NCBI GenBank assembly: GCA_004357385.1
Contig: SMWF01000040.1
Span: 1 to 48,227 of the forward strand
Reading direction: 5' to 3'
DNA length: 48,227 nt
DNA from: Gammaproteobacteria bacterium
GTDB taxonomy: Bacteria; Pseudomonadota; Gammaproteobacteria; Pseudomonadales; Azotimanducaceae
Each line of letters opens with the position of its first letter. The stretch's first letter is position 1. Below the pieces are notes generated by a model. The model was not told the origin of the DNA, did no database searches, and was given only the letters and a program-made list of their open reading frames with translations. This document shows, piece by piece, positions 1 to 8,990 of this stretch. A program made the translations under genes and the position numbers.

Positions 1-223
1 CAACGAATTCATCATCGATCGTCCGAACGCGCGTCGACACCTGGCATTCGGCTTCGGCATCCATCGCTGCATGGGCAATCGTCTGGCCGAAATGCAACTG
101 CGCATCGTCTGGGAAGAGATCACGGCGCGCTTCAGCCACGTCGAGGTGGTGGGCGAGCCGGTGCGGATACGTTCGAACTTCGTGAACGGCTACTCGGATC
201 TGCCCGTCAGGCTTCACGTCTGA
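1..223 (+). CDS. Cytochrome P450, CYP153-like, C-terminal fragment (5' end outside window)
   Basis: The reading frame is open from the left edge to a TGA at 221-223 and gives 73 residues. They contain the P450 haem-thiolate signature [10 protein letters not shown], whose Cys is the axial iron ligand, followed by the L-helix segment [15 protein letters not shown]. The stretch is very close to the C-terminus of the complete P450 at 17887-19212 ([19 protein letters not shown]), so the two are paralogues. The wording matches the CYP153 family, soluble alkane and terpene hydroxylases that take electrons from a ferredoxin and its reductase. No ferredoxin or reductase gene is visible in the window; they could lie upstream of base 1. 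The fragment is convergent with the Rieske gene on the other strand. The P450 assignment is firm; the CYP153 family is inferred from memory of family sequences. Confidence 0.93.
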   Translation, partial: NEFIIDRPNARRHLAFGFGIHRCMGNRLAEMQLRIVWEEITARFSHVEVVGEPVRIRSNFVNGYSDLPVRLHV

Positions 224-298
224 ACTCTTTATTGCGGGGTCGTTGAAGTTCCGAGCGCCGCGGAAGGAATGCCGTACGGAAAAGCGCGCATTCTATAC

Positions 299-319
299 GC
301 CTGAATTTTGTTTTCAGGC
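299..319. terminator. Inverted repeat between convergent genes, possible bidirectional terminator
   Basis: A perfect 7-bp stem (GCCTGAA / TTCAGGC) encloses the 7-base loop TTTTGTT. It sits in the 131-base gap between the P450 stop and the Rieske stop, where a terminator serving both genes is expected. Neither side has a clear run of T after the stem, so this is only a candidate. Confidence 0.3.
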
Positions 320-354
320 CCTGTGTCCCATGCCGCGCCAACCCGCTATGGCGT

Positions 355-1692
355 TCAATCCGAGATATAACCTTCGAGGGTGTGATGGAAGTGCCGGATC
401 TTGGTCTCCTGGTAGTTCGCCAGAACGATTGAGTCGTACTGCGCAGCCATGAGCCCGATCTGCACCTTCGGCAGGTTGAAGGTGTCCTGCATAAAAACCC
501 TCGCCAGCATCCCCAACTCCGGTGCGTTGGTCCACGGTTCGTCCTCGGCAAGCCAGTGAATCGGCGCCGGGTCCGGCCGCTCACCCGCGAAGGGGCTCAT
601 GAAGTAACACTCCATGATCGACTTGTCGTGGCGATTATCGTACGGCCGGAAGCGATAAACGATCCGGTTGTAGCCGCCCCAGGGATGAAAGTTCGGGAAC
701 AGCGTGTAGTAGATGCTGTCCGAAACACAAGCGTCTGAAATAGGCGTGTCCTCGCCCACGATCGGCTGCAGACCCGCGCGCGCACCCTCCGCCATAAACG
801 CCCTCGCCGTCATCCCCTCGGGAACCTGCATCATCGACTCGGAATCGAGATCCCGCATGGTTATCGAATCAAACATTTCCTGCTCGGTGGGTTCGAACCG
901 CAAGTGCGGACTCGGCGTCCCGTTCGGGGTGATCGCGCGCGATACGTTGCCCCAGGCGTCGTACTGGGAATTCTCATCGCCAATGCCACCGAGAATCTGC
1001 GGGTGCGTCGCGACGACGTGGAACGCTTCCATGAAGGCTTCCTGACAGGCCTTCCAGTTGCAGCCCATGATTTTGGCGACATGCGCTTCGATGTAGCGAT
1101 CTTCGGGCGACCACACGGCGAAGTGTTCCGGCAGCACGCCCAGAAATTCTGCCAGCGGTTGCGCCTCGAGGTCCATGTTGATGAACACCCAGCCACCCCA
1201 GGTGTCGCACAACACGGGGGTGAGCGTAAAATCTTTCTTGTCGATGTGGGGGAAGTCCCATTCCGAAGTGACGCCGCGCAGGGAACCGTCGATGTTCCAG
1301 CTGAAGCCGTGGAACGGGCAGATGAAGTTGGACACCTTGCCCGGCGCATCACACAGGCGCCTACCGCGGTGCCGACAGACGTTATGATGTGCCACGATGC
1401 CCTCTGCGGTGCGCACGACCAGTATCGAGTAGGGGCCAATCTCGTAGATCAAATAGTTGCCGACCTCGGGGACCTCTTCCTCGCGACACGCCATCTGCCA
1501 GACTTTCGGCCAGACCCGCTCCATTTCTATCGCGTGAAACTCAGGCGTCGAGTAGCGGCTGACCGGTACGCTGGTGATCGGGGATTCGAATATACCTTCG
1601 AGCGTCAGCGTCTCGGGCGGCGGAACGACATCGTTGGCGATCAACTCCTGATAACTGATGCCTTCGGAACGGGGTGCCATTTTGGTCGCCAT
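355..1692 (-). CDS. Rieske [2Fe-2S] aromatic ring-hydroxylating oxygenase, alpha subunit
   Basis: The 445-aa protein is a terminal oxygenase subunit. The Rieske cluster ligands are C106 and H108 (CRHRG) and C125 and H128 (CPFHG). The non-haem iron site has its two histidines at H225 and H230, in MEAFHVVATH. Enzymes of this family insert O2 into aromatic, terpenoid or steroid-like rings using electrons from a separate reductase; none is encoded nearby. The ATG at 1692 is preferred because AGGAG lies five bases upstream, although the frame stays open to 1899. It is the last gene of the minus-strand catabolic run and starts 46 bases after the 70-aa protein gene. The family is certain; the substrate is unknown. 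Confidence 0.93.
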   Translation of the reverse strand: MATKMAPRSEGISYQELIANDVVPPPETLTLEGIFESPITSVPVSRYSTPEFHAIEMERVWPKVWQMACREEEVPEVGNYLIYEIGPYSILVVRTAEGIVAHHNVCRHRGRRLCDAPGKVSNFICPFHGFSWNIDGSLRGVTSEWDFPHIDKKDFTLTPVLCDTWGGWVFINMDLEAQPLAEFLGVLPEHFAVWSPEDRYIEAHVAKIMGCNWKACQEAFMEAFHVVATHPQILGGIGDENSQYDAWGNVSRAITPNGTPSPHLRFEPTEQEMFDSITMRDLDSESMMQVPEGMTARAFMAEGARAGLQPIVGEDTPISDACVSDSIYYTLFPNFHPWGGYNRIVYRFRPYDNRHDKSIMECYFMSPFAGERPDPAPIHWLAEDEPWTNAPELGMLARVFMQDTFNLPKVQIGLMAAQYDSIVLANYQETKIRHFHHTLEGYISD

Positions 1693-1738
1693 AATTTCTC
1701 CTGGACTCGAATCTAACGCGAATCCGTATGCGAATAGT

Positions 1739-1951
1739 TCAGCCGCGGTGCTTGCGCGCGCCGTCTTCGTCAGGAAGCTGGGGGCCGGCCAGCCAGACGA
1801 GCATGTGCGGATCCGCGTGGGTGAGTTCGCCCGAGTGATGCCGACCATCGTGGTAGAACACCCCGCACAATCCGTTGTTGTCGACATCGACCAGTCCATC
1901 GTCCCGCACCCGGTAGATCGCTCCGGATATCGGATGCTTCAGCGCCGCCAC
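1739..1951 (-). CDS. Conserved small protein (70 aa) upstream of the Rieske oxygenase
   Basis: A GTG start at 1951 is preceded by a strong GGAGGA Shine-Dalgarno (1958-1963). The 70-residue product begins MAALKHPISGAIYRV and has a patterned body (DGLVDVDNNGLCGVF, GELTHADPHMLVWLAGP). It looks like a compact beta-rich domain rather than a chance frame. There is no signal peptide or membrane segment. Its place directly before the oxygenase gene, with 46 bases between them, suggests co-expression and perhaps a role as an accessory or small subunit. I recall similar short proteins beside Rieske oxygenases but cannot name the family. The function is unknown. Confidence 0.72.
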   Translation of the reverse strand: MAALKHPISGAIYRVRDDGLVDVDNNGLCGVFYHDGRHHSGELTHADPHMLVWLAGPQLPDEDGARKHRG

Positions 1952-2072
1952 GTCGAATCCTCCAAAAGCACGCCTGCTGGAAAGTCACTCGCAATCATAA
2001 CCATTCTCAGCGCGCGCTGAGACCTCACACAATCGAGAGCGCGGCTGCGCGGATCAGCAGCTCGGTGCCGCA

Positions 2073-3197
2073 TCAATCGAGCAGCGCCGACGCCAGCGCA
2101 GCGCGGTGGTACGGGGCATCACCGAATTGACACTGACACCACAGCGCCCGGCGTAGATACAACTGGGCGTCGCATTCGTAGGTGAATCCGAACCCGCCGT
2201 GAAACTGGATGGCCCGGTCGCCGGCGAACGCGAAGGCTTCGCTGGATTCCGCCTTGGCCATCCGCAGCGCCACCTCGGCATCGTCCTGATCGAGTACCGA
2301 CGCTGCGTGATACAAATGCGAACGGGCTCGCTCGAGGCCGATCAGTATGTCTACGGTGGGATGCTTCAATGCCTGATAAGCGCCGATGGTTCGACCGAAC
2401 TGAGTACGCGTGTTGAGGTATTCGACCACGACATCGAGCACGCCCGCCGTTCCGCCGCAGCTCTCTGCGGAGAGCAGCAACAGCGCCGCACGCTGCACCG
2501 CAACCAAGGCCTCCAGCGCGGCATCGCCTCGTATCAGGTCGGTCTCCGCAATCTGGACACCGTCCAGATTGAGGCGGTAGCTGCGCCGCGTTTCGTCGAT
2601 CACGATTTCACGGCTGAGCGCACCGTCGCCCAGCGTGGAAGCGTCAATCACGGCCAGCGCCGGCGTACCATCCAGCGTCACCGACGCCACCAACACCTGG
2701 GCGACCGCCGCATCGGTGACGAACGATTTAACGCCCGACAGGGTGAATCCCGAGTCGCTCGGAACTGCAGCCGAGCGGCCCCCATGCAACGACCAGTCGC
2801 CCCCCGGCTCGACCAACGCCACGCTTCCGGGCTCGCCATTCGCGAGACGCGGTAACCACTTGGCGGACGGCGCCGAATCGCTGTGGAGCAGCGCCTGGAT
2901 CGTCAGCTGAGTCGACAGAAACGGCGTTGCGCAAAGACGGCGCCCCATGGGCTCGGCAATGGTCACGGCTTCGGCCAAGCCGAGGCCGCTACCGCCGTGC
3001 TGCTCGGGAACCGCCAGGCCGAGCCAGCCCAGGCTCGCCATTTCCTCCCAGACGCCTACTTCGAAGCCGTGTTCGGTCCCCAGTTGCTCCCGAACGACGC
3101 GGATGGGCGACTTGTCTCGAAAAAAGTCAACCGCGGTATCGAGCAGCATGGCCTGCTCGTCACTGAACTTGATTTTGCGGGTGAGTGCAGTCGTCAT
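2073..3197 (-). CDS. Acyl-CoA dehydrogenase family protein (second of a pair)
   Basis: The 374-aa protein has the acyl-CoA dehydrogenase layout: an alpha-helical N-terminal domain, a middle beta-domain and a C-terminal domain with TRTQFGRTIGAYQALKH and QFHGGFGFTYECDAQLYLRR. These are typical FAD- and substrate-binding segments. It oxidises an acyl-CoA at the alpha-beta bond with FAD. The ATG at 3197 follows the stop of the longer dehydrogenase by two bases, so the two are coupled and may form the alpha2beta2 heteromer known for steroid and branched side-chain FadE pairs; that heteromer is an inference. The frame continues upstream without a family match, so the shorter start is chosen. Confidence 0.92.
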   Translation of the reverse strand: MTTALTRKIKFSDEQAMLLDTAVDFFRDKSPIRVVREQLGTEHGFEVGVWEEMASLGWLGLAVPEQHGGSGLGLAEAVTIAEPMGRRLCATPFLSTQLTIQALLHSDSAPSAKWLPRLANGEPGSVALVEPGGDWSLHGGRSAAVPSDSGFTLSGVKSFVTDAAVAQVLVASVTLDGTPALAVIDASTLGDGALSREIVIDETRRSYRLNLDGVQIAETDLIRGDAALEALVAVQRAALLLLSAESCGGTAGVLDVVVEYLNTRTQFGRTIGAYQALKHPTVDILIGLERARSHLYHAASVLDQDDAEVALRMAKAESSEAFAFAGDRAIQFHGGFGFTYECDAQLYLRRALWCQCQFGDAPYHRAALASALLD

Positions 3198-3199
3198 GA

Positions 3200-4414
3200 T
3201 CAACTCTTCGGCAGGCCGAGCACGCGCTCGCCCACGATATTGGCCTGTATCTGGCTGGTACCACCGCCGATCGTCGCCGAGAACGCATTGAAGTACGCCC
3301 GTTGCCACTTGCCTCCCTCGGTCACGTGAGCGTCCCCGACCCAGAGCGCGCCGGCACCACCCTGCAGGGCGATGGCGAATTGGCAAAGGCGCCGATGGTG
3401 CTCGGTACCGCGCAGCTTTCCGGACATGGGAATCGCGCCCGGCCGATCCGCACACAGCGCCGGTATCCGCGCCCGGGCTCCGCACAAGCGATCGCCCTGT
3501 TCCTCGACGAGGAATCGCACCAGTTGGTCTCGAACCCATGGGTCTTGGATCGCGGGACGCCCATCCCGATGGCAATGGCGTGCCAGATCGACGACGTCTT
3601 GAACCGTTACCGCCATCATGCTCAAGCCGCCCGCCTGGCCACCGGCGGCGCCGCGTTCGAAGGTGAGCGTCGTCATGGCGATCTGCCAGCCCTGCCCCTC
3701 GGCACCCATCAGAGATTCCGCCGGAATCCGCGCGTCGTCGAAGAACGTCTGGGTGAAGCCGTACTCGCCGGTGAGCTTCCGGATGGGTTGCACCCGCACC
3801 CCTGGAGCATCCATGGGCGCCAGAAAGTAGCTCAGGCCCGCGTACTTGTTCTCCGCATCCGGGTCAGTTCTCGCAAGTAAAATCATATACTTAGCGTAAC
3901 TTCCTAGACTCGTCCATATCTTTGAGCCCGTTATGATCCATTCATCGCCGTCCCTTACCGCGCGCGTCTGAGCGTTGCCGAGATCCGAACCGTTGTCAGG
4001 CTCTGAAAAACCCTGACACCAGATATCTTCCGCGCTGAGGATCCCCCGGATGTACTTTCGCTTCTCCGCTTCGGTGCCCATGTGCAGGATCAACGGGCCG
4101 GCCCAGTTCAAGCCGATCGTGTTGGTCATGAACGGTACGTGCTGCCGCGCCATCTCTTCGTTGACAACGTCCTGAAACACCTGCGCGACGCCACCACCGC
4201 CGTACTCGCTGGGCCAGCTCATGCCCAGGTATCCCGCTTCGTACACCTGCTGTTGCCAATCCCTGAGGAAATGGAACTGCTGGTCGGTGCCCACCTCCAT
4301 GAAGCTCTCAGGCAGAAGGAAGTCCGGTTCGTCCGGCCGATGCGCGACCAGCCAGGCACGCACCTCGGCGCGAAACTCCTTCAGTTCCTGCGCCTCTGGG
4401 GCGCGCGCCGTCAT
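3200..4414 (-). CDS. Acyl-CoA dehydrogenase family protein (first of a pair)
   Basis: The 404-aa flavoprotein is of the long FadE type. The N-terminal domain has GYLGMSWPSEYGGGG, the middle domain has WCQGFSEPDNGSDLGNAQTRA and a TGSKIWTS motif (the flavin-binding region), and the C-terminus has GGTSQIQANIVGERVLGLP. Its ATG overlaps the stop of the AtuA-like gene by four bases (ATGA), which indicates translational coupling. It precedes a second, shorter dehydrogenase. In an Atu-type pathway it would be the AtuD-like citronellyl-CoA dehydrogenase. That role is inferred from context; the sequence alone only shows the family. Confidence 0.93.
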   Translation of the reverse strand: MTARAPEAQELKEFRAEVRAWLVAHRPDEPDFLLPESFMEVGTDQQFHFLRDWQQQVYEAGYLGMSWPSEYGGGGVAQVFQDVVNEEMARQHVPFMTNTIGLNWAGPLILHMGTEAEKRKYIRGILSAEDIWCQGFSEPDNGSDLGNAQTRAVRDGDEWIITGSKIWTSLGSYAKYMILLARTDPDAENKYAGLSYFLAPMDAPGVRVQPIRKLTGEYGFTQTFFDDARIPAESLMGAEGQGWQIAMTTLTFERGAAGGQAGGLSMMAVTVQDVVDLARHCHRDGRPAIQDPWVRDQLVRFLVEEQGDRLCGARARIPALCADRPGAIPMSGKLRGTEHHRRLCQFAIALQGGAGALWVGDAHVTEGGKWQRAYFNAFSATIGGGTSQIQANIVGERVLGLPKS

Positions 4415-6186
4415 GTGCTGGCACCCTCCAACAGATCTGCGGGCAGCTCGACGTATTTGGCACGCAGGTACTCGCCCATCGACTTAGCCTGTCCATCGAT
4501 GCGGGTGTTGGAGGATACGCCGTCCTTCAGCACCCCGTGCACGTAAAAGTTGAGCGCTTTCAGGTTCGGTAGTTCGTAGCGATCGATCGGGTATTGGGCA
4601 AGATCCGGTAGCAGCCGCTTGAATTCCTCGACCGTCAGAAATGCATGCAGAAAGCCGTAGCTGGCATCGGTTTTGGCCCACACCCCCACATTCGCACAGC
4701 CGCCCTTGTCGCCCGAGCGCGTTCCGAACAGACGCCCGAACGGCGCACGCACCCGTTCCCCTCCCGGGGCCTGGGGAATCGGCACGGGAACCTCCTGATA
4801 GTAAATCTCGTCGAGCCCCAACTGGCTGGTGGGCGCAACCTCGACGACGCTGCCATCGCAATGAACCCGTTCGACGATATGGCTGCTGTCGATGAGTGCC
4901 GGCCAGTAGACGATGAACGGCGCGCCGGAGCTCACCACGTTGCGACCCGTATAGCCCGGGTAGTTGGCCAGCGCCAGTTCGACGACCTTCGCCGAGAACA
5001 GCCGGCCGACTTTGTTCGGATCTTTGGAGGTGACGTTGATCCGCAACGCGGCGAACGCTTCCTCGTTGCTCTCGGGGTCTTCCTTGTCGCTGCGTATCAA
5101 CTGCACGTCGACTGATTCGAACTGCTCCTCGCCACCCAGGGAGCTGAACAGCGCGTCCCGGAAGATTGAGGCCTTCTCGTCGACATCCAGGCCCGTCAAC
5201 AGCATTTCGCAGCCGTTGCGATAGCCGCCGGCGGTGTTGATGCAGACTTTGTGGGTCGGCGGCGGGCTGCTGCCACGGCAGCCGCTGACGCGAACTCTAT
5301 CAACGCCGACCTGCTCGACGTTCATGGTGTCGAAATGGCCAATGACGTCGGGATTCAGGTAGGCAGGCGTGCTGATCTCGTAGAGCAACTGCGCGGTCAC
5401 GGTGCCGACCGAGACCAGTCCCCCCGTACCGGGATGTTTAGTAACGGTGAAGCTGCCATCGGCCTCCACCTCGGCAATCGGGAAACCGACGTTGCGATAA
5501 CTGGGAACTTCCTGGAAGAACGAGTAGTTGCCGCCGGTCGCCTGGGCGCCGCACTCGACGATGTGTCCGGCCGCGAGTGCACCCGCCAGCGCATCGTAGT
5601 CCGCACGGTCCCAGTTGAAATGATACGCGGCAGGTCCGATCACAACCGCCGCGTCCGTCACCCGCGGGCAGATCACCACGTCCGCACCCTGATCCAGCGC
5701 CTCCTTGATTCCCCAGGCCCCGAAGTAGACATTGGCGGTTACCGGCTCGTTGCCCGAGTCAGCCAGCGCCACGCCCTTGTCGATGTTTATCAGCGCTTCG
5801 CCGGCGGCCTGCAGGTCGGCCAGCCGCGGCATCAGATCGTCGCCGTCGATGTAGGCGACTTTTGCGGACAGACCCAGCTCATCGAGAATCGCTTCAATCT
5901 CCTGTGTCATGCCGGCCGGGTTCAAGCCGCCGGCGTTGTTGACGATCTTTATCCCGCGTTCCAGGCACGGTTCGATCACTTCACGGAACTGTTTAAGGAA
6001 CGTTCCGACGTAGCCGGCGTTTGCTCCTCGCTGCTGGCGCTGATTGTAGAGAATGGTCATGGTCAACTCGGCGAGGTAGTCGCCGGTCAGATAGTCGATC
6101 GGGCCACCCTCGACCATTTCGATGGCTGCCGACAGCCGATCGCCATAGAAGCCGCTGCAGTTGGCAATTCGCACGACATCGTTCAT
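4411..6186 (-). CDS. atuA: AtuA family protein (acyclic terpene utilisation, DUF1446) with fused C-terminal domain
   Basis: The 591-aa protein starts MNDVVRIANCSGFYGDR, the typical opening of the AtuA/DUF1446 domain, which fills roughly residues 5-450. The C-terminal 110 residues carry LFGTRSGDKGGCANVGVWAK, the hallmark of the small AtuA-like domain that is a separate protein in some species. AtuA is required for growth of Pseudomonas on citronellol and geraniol, but its biochemical role is not established. The ATG overlaps the hydratase stop by one base (TGATG), and its own stop overlaps the next start by four. Family membership is firm; the terpene substrate is inferred from the neighbours. 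Confidence 0.9.
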   Translation of the reverse strand: MNDVVRIANCSGFYGDRLSAAIEMVEGGPIDYLTGDYLAELTMTILYNQRQQRGANAGYVGTFLKQFREVIEPCLERGIKIVNNAGGLNPAGMTQEIEAILDELGLSAKVAYIDGDDLMPRLADLQAAGEALINIDKGVALADSGNEPVTANVYFGAWGIKEALDQGADVVICPRVTDAAVVIGPAAYHFNWDRADYDALAGALAAGHIVECGAQATGGNYSFFQEVPSYRNVGFPIAEVEADGSFTVTKHPGTGGLVSVGTVTAQLLYEISTPAYLNPDVIGHFDTMNVEQVGVDRVRVSGCRGSSPPPTHKVCINTAGGYRNGCEMLLTGLDVDEKASIFRDALFSSLGGEEQFESVDVQLIRSDKEDPESNEEAFAALRINVTSKDPNKVGRLFSAKVVELALANYPGYTGRNVVSSGAPFIVYWPALIDSSHIVERVHCDGSVVEVAPTSQLGLDEIYYQEVPVPIPQAPGGERVRAPFGRLFGTRSGDKGGCANVGVWAKTDASYGFLHAFLTVEEFKRLLPDLAQYPIDRYELPNLKALNFYVHGVLKDGVSSNTRIDGQAKSMGEYLRAKYVELPADLLEGAST

Positions 6187-6986
6187 CAGGCCGCCCCTTT
6201 CCCTTTTCGTTTGTCTTCCTCAGCCCAGCTCGGTTTGCGCTTCTCGCGGAACGCCGCCATCCCTTCAGTGGCCTCTTCCGAGCGAAACAACCGCATGCTC
6301 CATTCGGTGGTCGCTTCGAATCCTTCGTCAACGGACAATTCAGCCACGGTGCGCACCAGCCGCTTAGCCTCGGCTACCGCGATCGGCCCTCCCAGATTGA
6401 TCGCCGCAATCTCCTGCTCGACCGCGCTGACCAGGTCGGCCGCCGGTACCGCCCGATGCGCCAGTCCGTACTCGACCGCCTGACGACCATCGAAACGTTC
6501 GCCGGTGAGGAACAGCCTCATGCCATGGTGCTTACCCAGCTTGGGCAGGCAGACCACCGAGATGACTGCGGGAATGACCCCGATACGGACCTCGCTGAAG
6601 CTGAACAGCGCGGCCTCGTCGGTGACGACGATATCGGCAGCACCAACCAATCCGAGCCCCCCTGCGAAGGCCGCCCCGTTGATCGCCGCGATGACCGGTT
6701 TGCGCGCGTCGAGGATGGTCTTCAGCACCTGGGGGTACGGCACCGCCCGGCCACCTTCGATTGCTTCCCCCGGGGGGCTCTTGAGGTCTGCGCCGGCGCA
6801 GAACGCCGGACCGTTGCCGGTAATGACCACGCAGCGAACCGCATCGTTCTCGAGCGAGCGGCAGAGGTGATCGTAGAGTTCGACCACCAGTACCGCGGAC
6901 AATGCGTTGCGGTTCTCAGGCCGGTTCAAGGTGATCCAGGCCGCGCCGTCCCGGACCTCGTACAGCGTTGCTTGCGTTCCCGACAT
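6186..6986 (-). CDS. Enoyl-CoA hydratase/isomerase (crotonase superfamily)
   Basis: The 266-aa protein has the crotonase fold markers: ITLNRPENRNALS near the N-terminus, the CoA-binding and oxyanion segment GPAFCAGADLKS, and KPVIAAINGAAFAGGLGLVGAADIV around residues 95-120. It would hydrate an alpha,beta-unsaturated acyl-CoA, or a glutaconyl-CoA analogue made by the carboxylase encoded just before it. It lies one base from the biotin-carboxylase stop and shares one base with atuA, so it belongs to the same transcript. Its place matches AtuE or LiuC in the known terpene and leucine pathways, but the specificity cannot be read from the sequence. Confidence 0.92.
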   Translation of the reverse strand: MSGTQATLYEVRDGAAWITLNRPENRNALSAVLVVELYDHLCRSLENDAVRCVVITGNGPAFCAGADLKSPPGEAIEGGRAVPYPQVLKTILDARKPVIAAINGAAFAGGLGLVGAADIVVTDEAALFSFSEVRIGVIPAVISVVCLPKLGKHHGMRLFLTGERFDGRQAVEYGLAHRAVPAADLVSAVEQEIAAINLGGPIAVAEAKRLVRTVAELSVDEGFEATTEWSMRLFRSEEATEGMAAFREKRKPSWAEEDKRKGKGAA

Positions 6987-6987
6987 A

Positions 6988-8988
6988 TCAGTTTGCCTCT
7001 TGTTCTTCGGCTTGTTCGCGCCCGTCCGTCAACACGATCAGCAACTCGCCGTTCGCGACCTGGTCGCCTTCGGTCACTCGTAGCTCCGCGACCACGCCCT
7101 CCTCGGGTGCGGTGATGCGATGCTCCATCTTCATGGCTTCGAGTACGAGCAACAGCTGACCCGCCGCCACCTTGTCTCCAACCTCAATGTGTGTTGCAAG
7201 CACGTTGCCGGGCATGGGCGCCACCAGGCCGCCCGAGACGCTCGTTTTGTCCGAACGGGGGAACCGGGGCTGCTCGAGAAGTTCCACGTCACCCGCCGGC
7301 CCGTGAATCAACCAGGTATCCCCCGCACTCGCCAAGGCGAAGCGCAGCCGCCGACCATCGATCTCGAGAATCACCTCGTCCGCACCTCGGGCTCGGACGA
7401 CAACCCGGTAGGATTGCGCTGCGATCTGCACGTCAAACACACCGTTGCGGCCCGCTCTGTAACCCACGTCGATTTCGTCGTCACCATGCCGGAAATGCGT
7501 GTGTTCCAGTGGCATCGGCGTGTTTCGCCACCCGGACGGGATACTCCGGAGCACGGTGGCCGCGGCGTGACGATCGGCCTGGGCCGCCAGCGCAGCCGCG
7601 ATCGCCGCCTCGTTCAGTTCCGCGACGGACGGCACATAGCGCGTTGCCGGGCGCACGCGCTCGATGAAGTTCGTGGTGGTTTCGCCTGCCAGAAACTCCG
7701 GCGTCCGCAGGGTCGCCACGAGAAAATCCCGATTCGTCTTGAGCCCCTGGATGCGTGTCGTTTCCAGCACCCGGGCAAGGCGCAACGCGGCTTCTCGTCG
7801 AGTCGGGGCATGGACGATCACCTTGGCGAGCATCGGGTCGAACTGAATACCCACCACACTTCCGCTTTCGATCCCCGAATCGAATCGCGCCTCGGCAAAT
7901 CGGGACGGTTCCCACGCAACGACGGTTCCCGAGGCGGGCAGAAAGTCGTTTTCCGGGTCCTCTGCGTAGAGGCGCGCTTCGATCGCATGCCCGTCGATTC
8001 CAATCTCATCCTGGGCAAAGCTCAGTGGCTCGCCCTGGGCGATCAGCAACTGTTCACGCACGAGATCGAGTCCGGTAATCGCTTCGGTCACCGGATGTTC
8101 GACCTGGAGTCGGGTATTGACCTCGAGAAACCAGAACTGATCGCCGTCTAACAGGAATTCGACCGTTCCCGCAGAGCAATAGCCGATGGCTTTGACGGCC
8201 GCAACCGCGACATCGCACATGCGGGCACGCAACGCATCGTCCACCGCCGGCGACGGCGCTTCTTCGATGATCTTCTGGTGGCGACGTTGGATCGAACATT
8301 CGCGCTCGAAGCAATGCACCACCTCGCCATGCTGATCACCCAGCACTTGAATCTCCACGTGGCGCGATGCGGTCAACCAGCGTTCCAGGAAGACCGTATC
8401 GTCGCCGAAGGCGGATCCGGCTTCGCGGCGCGCGCTGGCCACAGCCTCCGTGAGATCCGCTTCGGATTCGACCACGCGCATGCCCTTGCCACCCCCTCCC
8501 GCGGCGGCTTTGACCAGCACCGGATACCCAATTTCGGCTGCCGCAGCCAGCGGGTCGTCAGCCTCCCCGAGTTCGATCGCGGCCAAGGTCGGCACGTCGG
8601 CCTCCTGCATCAGGCGCTTCGCCACGAGTTTGTCCCCCATCCGGGCAATGACCTCGGCGGGTGGCCCCACCCAGATTAACCCGGCATCGACAACGGCCTG
8701 GGCAAACGCCGCATTTTCGGACAGAAAACCGTAGCCCGGGTGAATCGCATCGGCACCGCTGCGCGACGCCGCCGCCAACAACTTGTCGACATCGAGGTAG
8801 GTTTCGGCGGAACTGGAACCAACCAGGGCCAGCGCTTGATCCGCCTCGTGGACGAAGGGCGCATCGGCATCGTCGTCGGCGTACACGGCAACGGTGGAAA
8901 TTCCCATGGCGTGGGCGGACCGGATAATGCGGCGCGCAATCTCGCCGCGGTTGGCAATGAGCAGTCGATTGATTGTGCATTGTCCCAT
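6988..8988 (-). CDS. Biotin-dependent acyl-CoA carboxylase, biotin carboxylase/BCCP subunit
   Basis: The 666-aa protein has an N-terminal biotin carboxylase domain (INRLLIANRGEIARRIIRSA at the start), an ATP-grasp domain with LVKAAAGGGGKGMR, and QVEHPVTEAITGLDLVREQL in the third part. It ends in a biotin carrier domain with EAMKM, in which Lys620 is the expected biotinylation site. It carboxylates its own biotin with bicarbonate and ATP, and the partner carboxyltransferase is encoded directly upstream. The ATG at 8988 lies two bases after that gene's stop and inside its GGCGGATG context. AtuF, LiuD and MccA are the likely counterparts. Confidence 0.94.
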   Translation of the reverse strand: MGQCTINRLLIANRGEIARRIIRSAHAMGISTVAVYADDDADAPFVHEADQALALVGSSSAETYLDVDKLLAAASRSGADAIHPGYGFLSENAAFAQAVVDAGLIWVGPPAEVIARMGDKLVAKRLMQEADVPTLAAIELGEADDPLAAAAEIGYPVLVKAAAGGGGKGMRVVESEADLTEAVASARREAGSAFGDDTVFLERWLTASRHVEIQVLGDQHGEVVHCFERECSIQRRHQKIIEEAPSPAVDDALRARMCDVAVAAVKAIGYCSAGTVEFLLDGDQFWFLEVNTRLQVEHPVTEAITGLDLVREQLLIAQGEPLSFAQDEIGIDGHAIEARLYAEDPENDFLPASGTVVAWEPSRFAEARFDSGIESGSVVGIQFDPMLAKVIVHAPTRREAALRLARVLETTRIQGLKTNRDFLVATLRTPEFLAGETTTNFIERVRPATRYVPSVAELNEAAIAAALAAQADRHAAATVLRSIPSGWRNTPMPLEHTHFRHGDDEIDVGYRAGRNGVFDVQIAAQSYRVVVRARGADEVILEIDGRRLRFALASAGDTWLIHGPAGDVELLEQPRFPRSDKTSVSGGLVAPMPGNVLATHIEVGDKVAAGQLLLVLEAMKMEHRITAPEEGVVAELRVTEGDQVANGELLIVLTDGREQAEEQEAN

Positions 8989-8990
8989 CG

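Noticed and set aside
3883..3930. AT-rich stretch in the long acyl-CoA dehydrogenase gene
   Set aside because: It encodes conserved residues (KIWTSLGSYAKYM) and is short; amino-acid constraint explains it well enough.
3200..4414. Possible double frameshift in the C-terminal part of the long acyl-CoA dehydrogenase (around residues 300-345)
   Set aside because: The stretch aligns along its whole length with the helical C-terminal domain of related dehydrogenases, and the frame then continues into the conserved GGTSQIQANIVGERVLG end. The gene is intact.
5251..6483. Long plus-strand open frame opposite atuA and the hydratase gene; similar antisense frames at 904-1716, 8973-10247 and 25151-26692 (+) and 18067-19251 (-)
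   Set aside because: These lie opposite genes with clear families. They are rich in Arg, His, Gln and Asp in the way antisense frames of GC-rich genes are, and show no recognisable domain.
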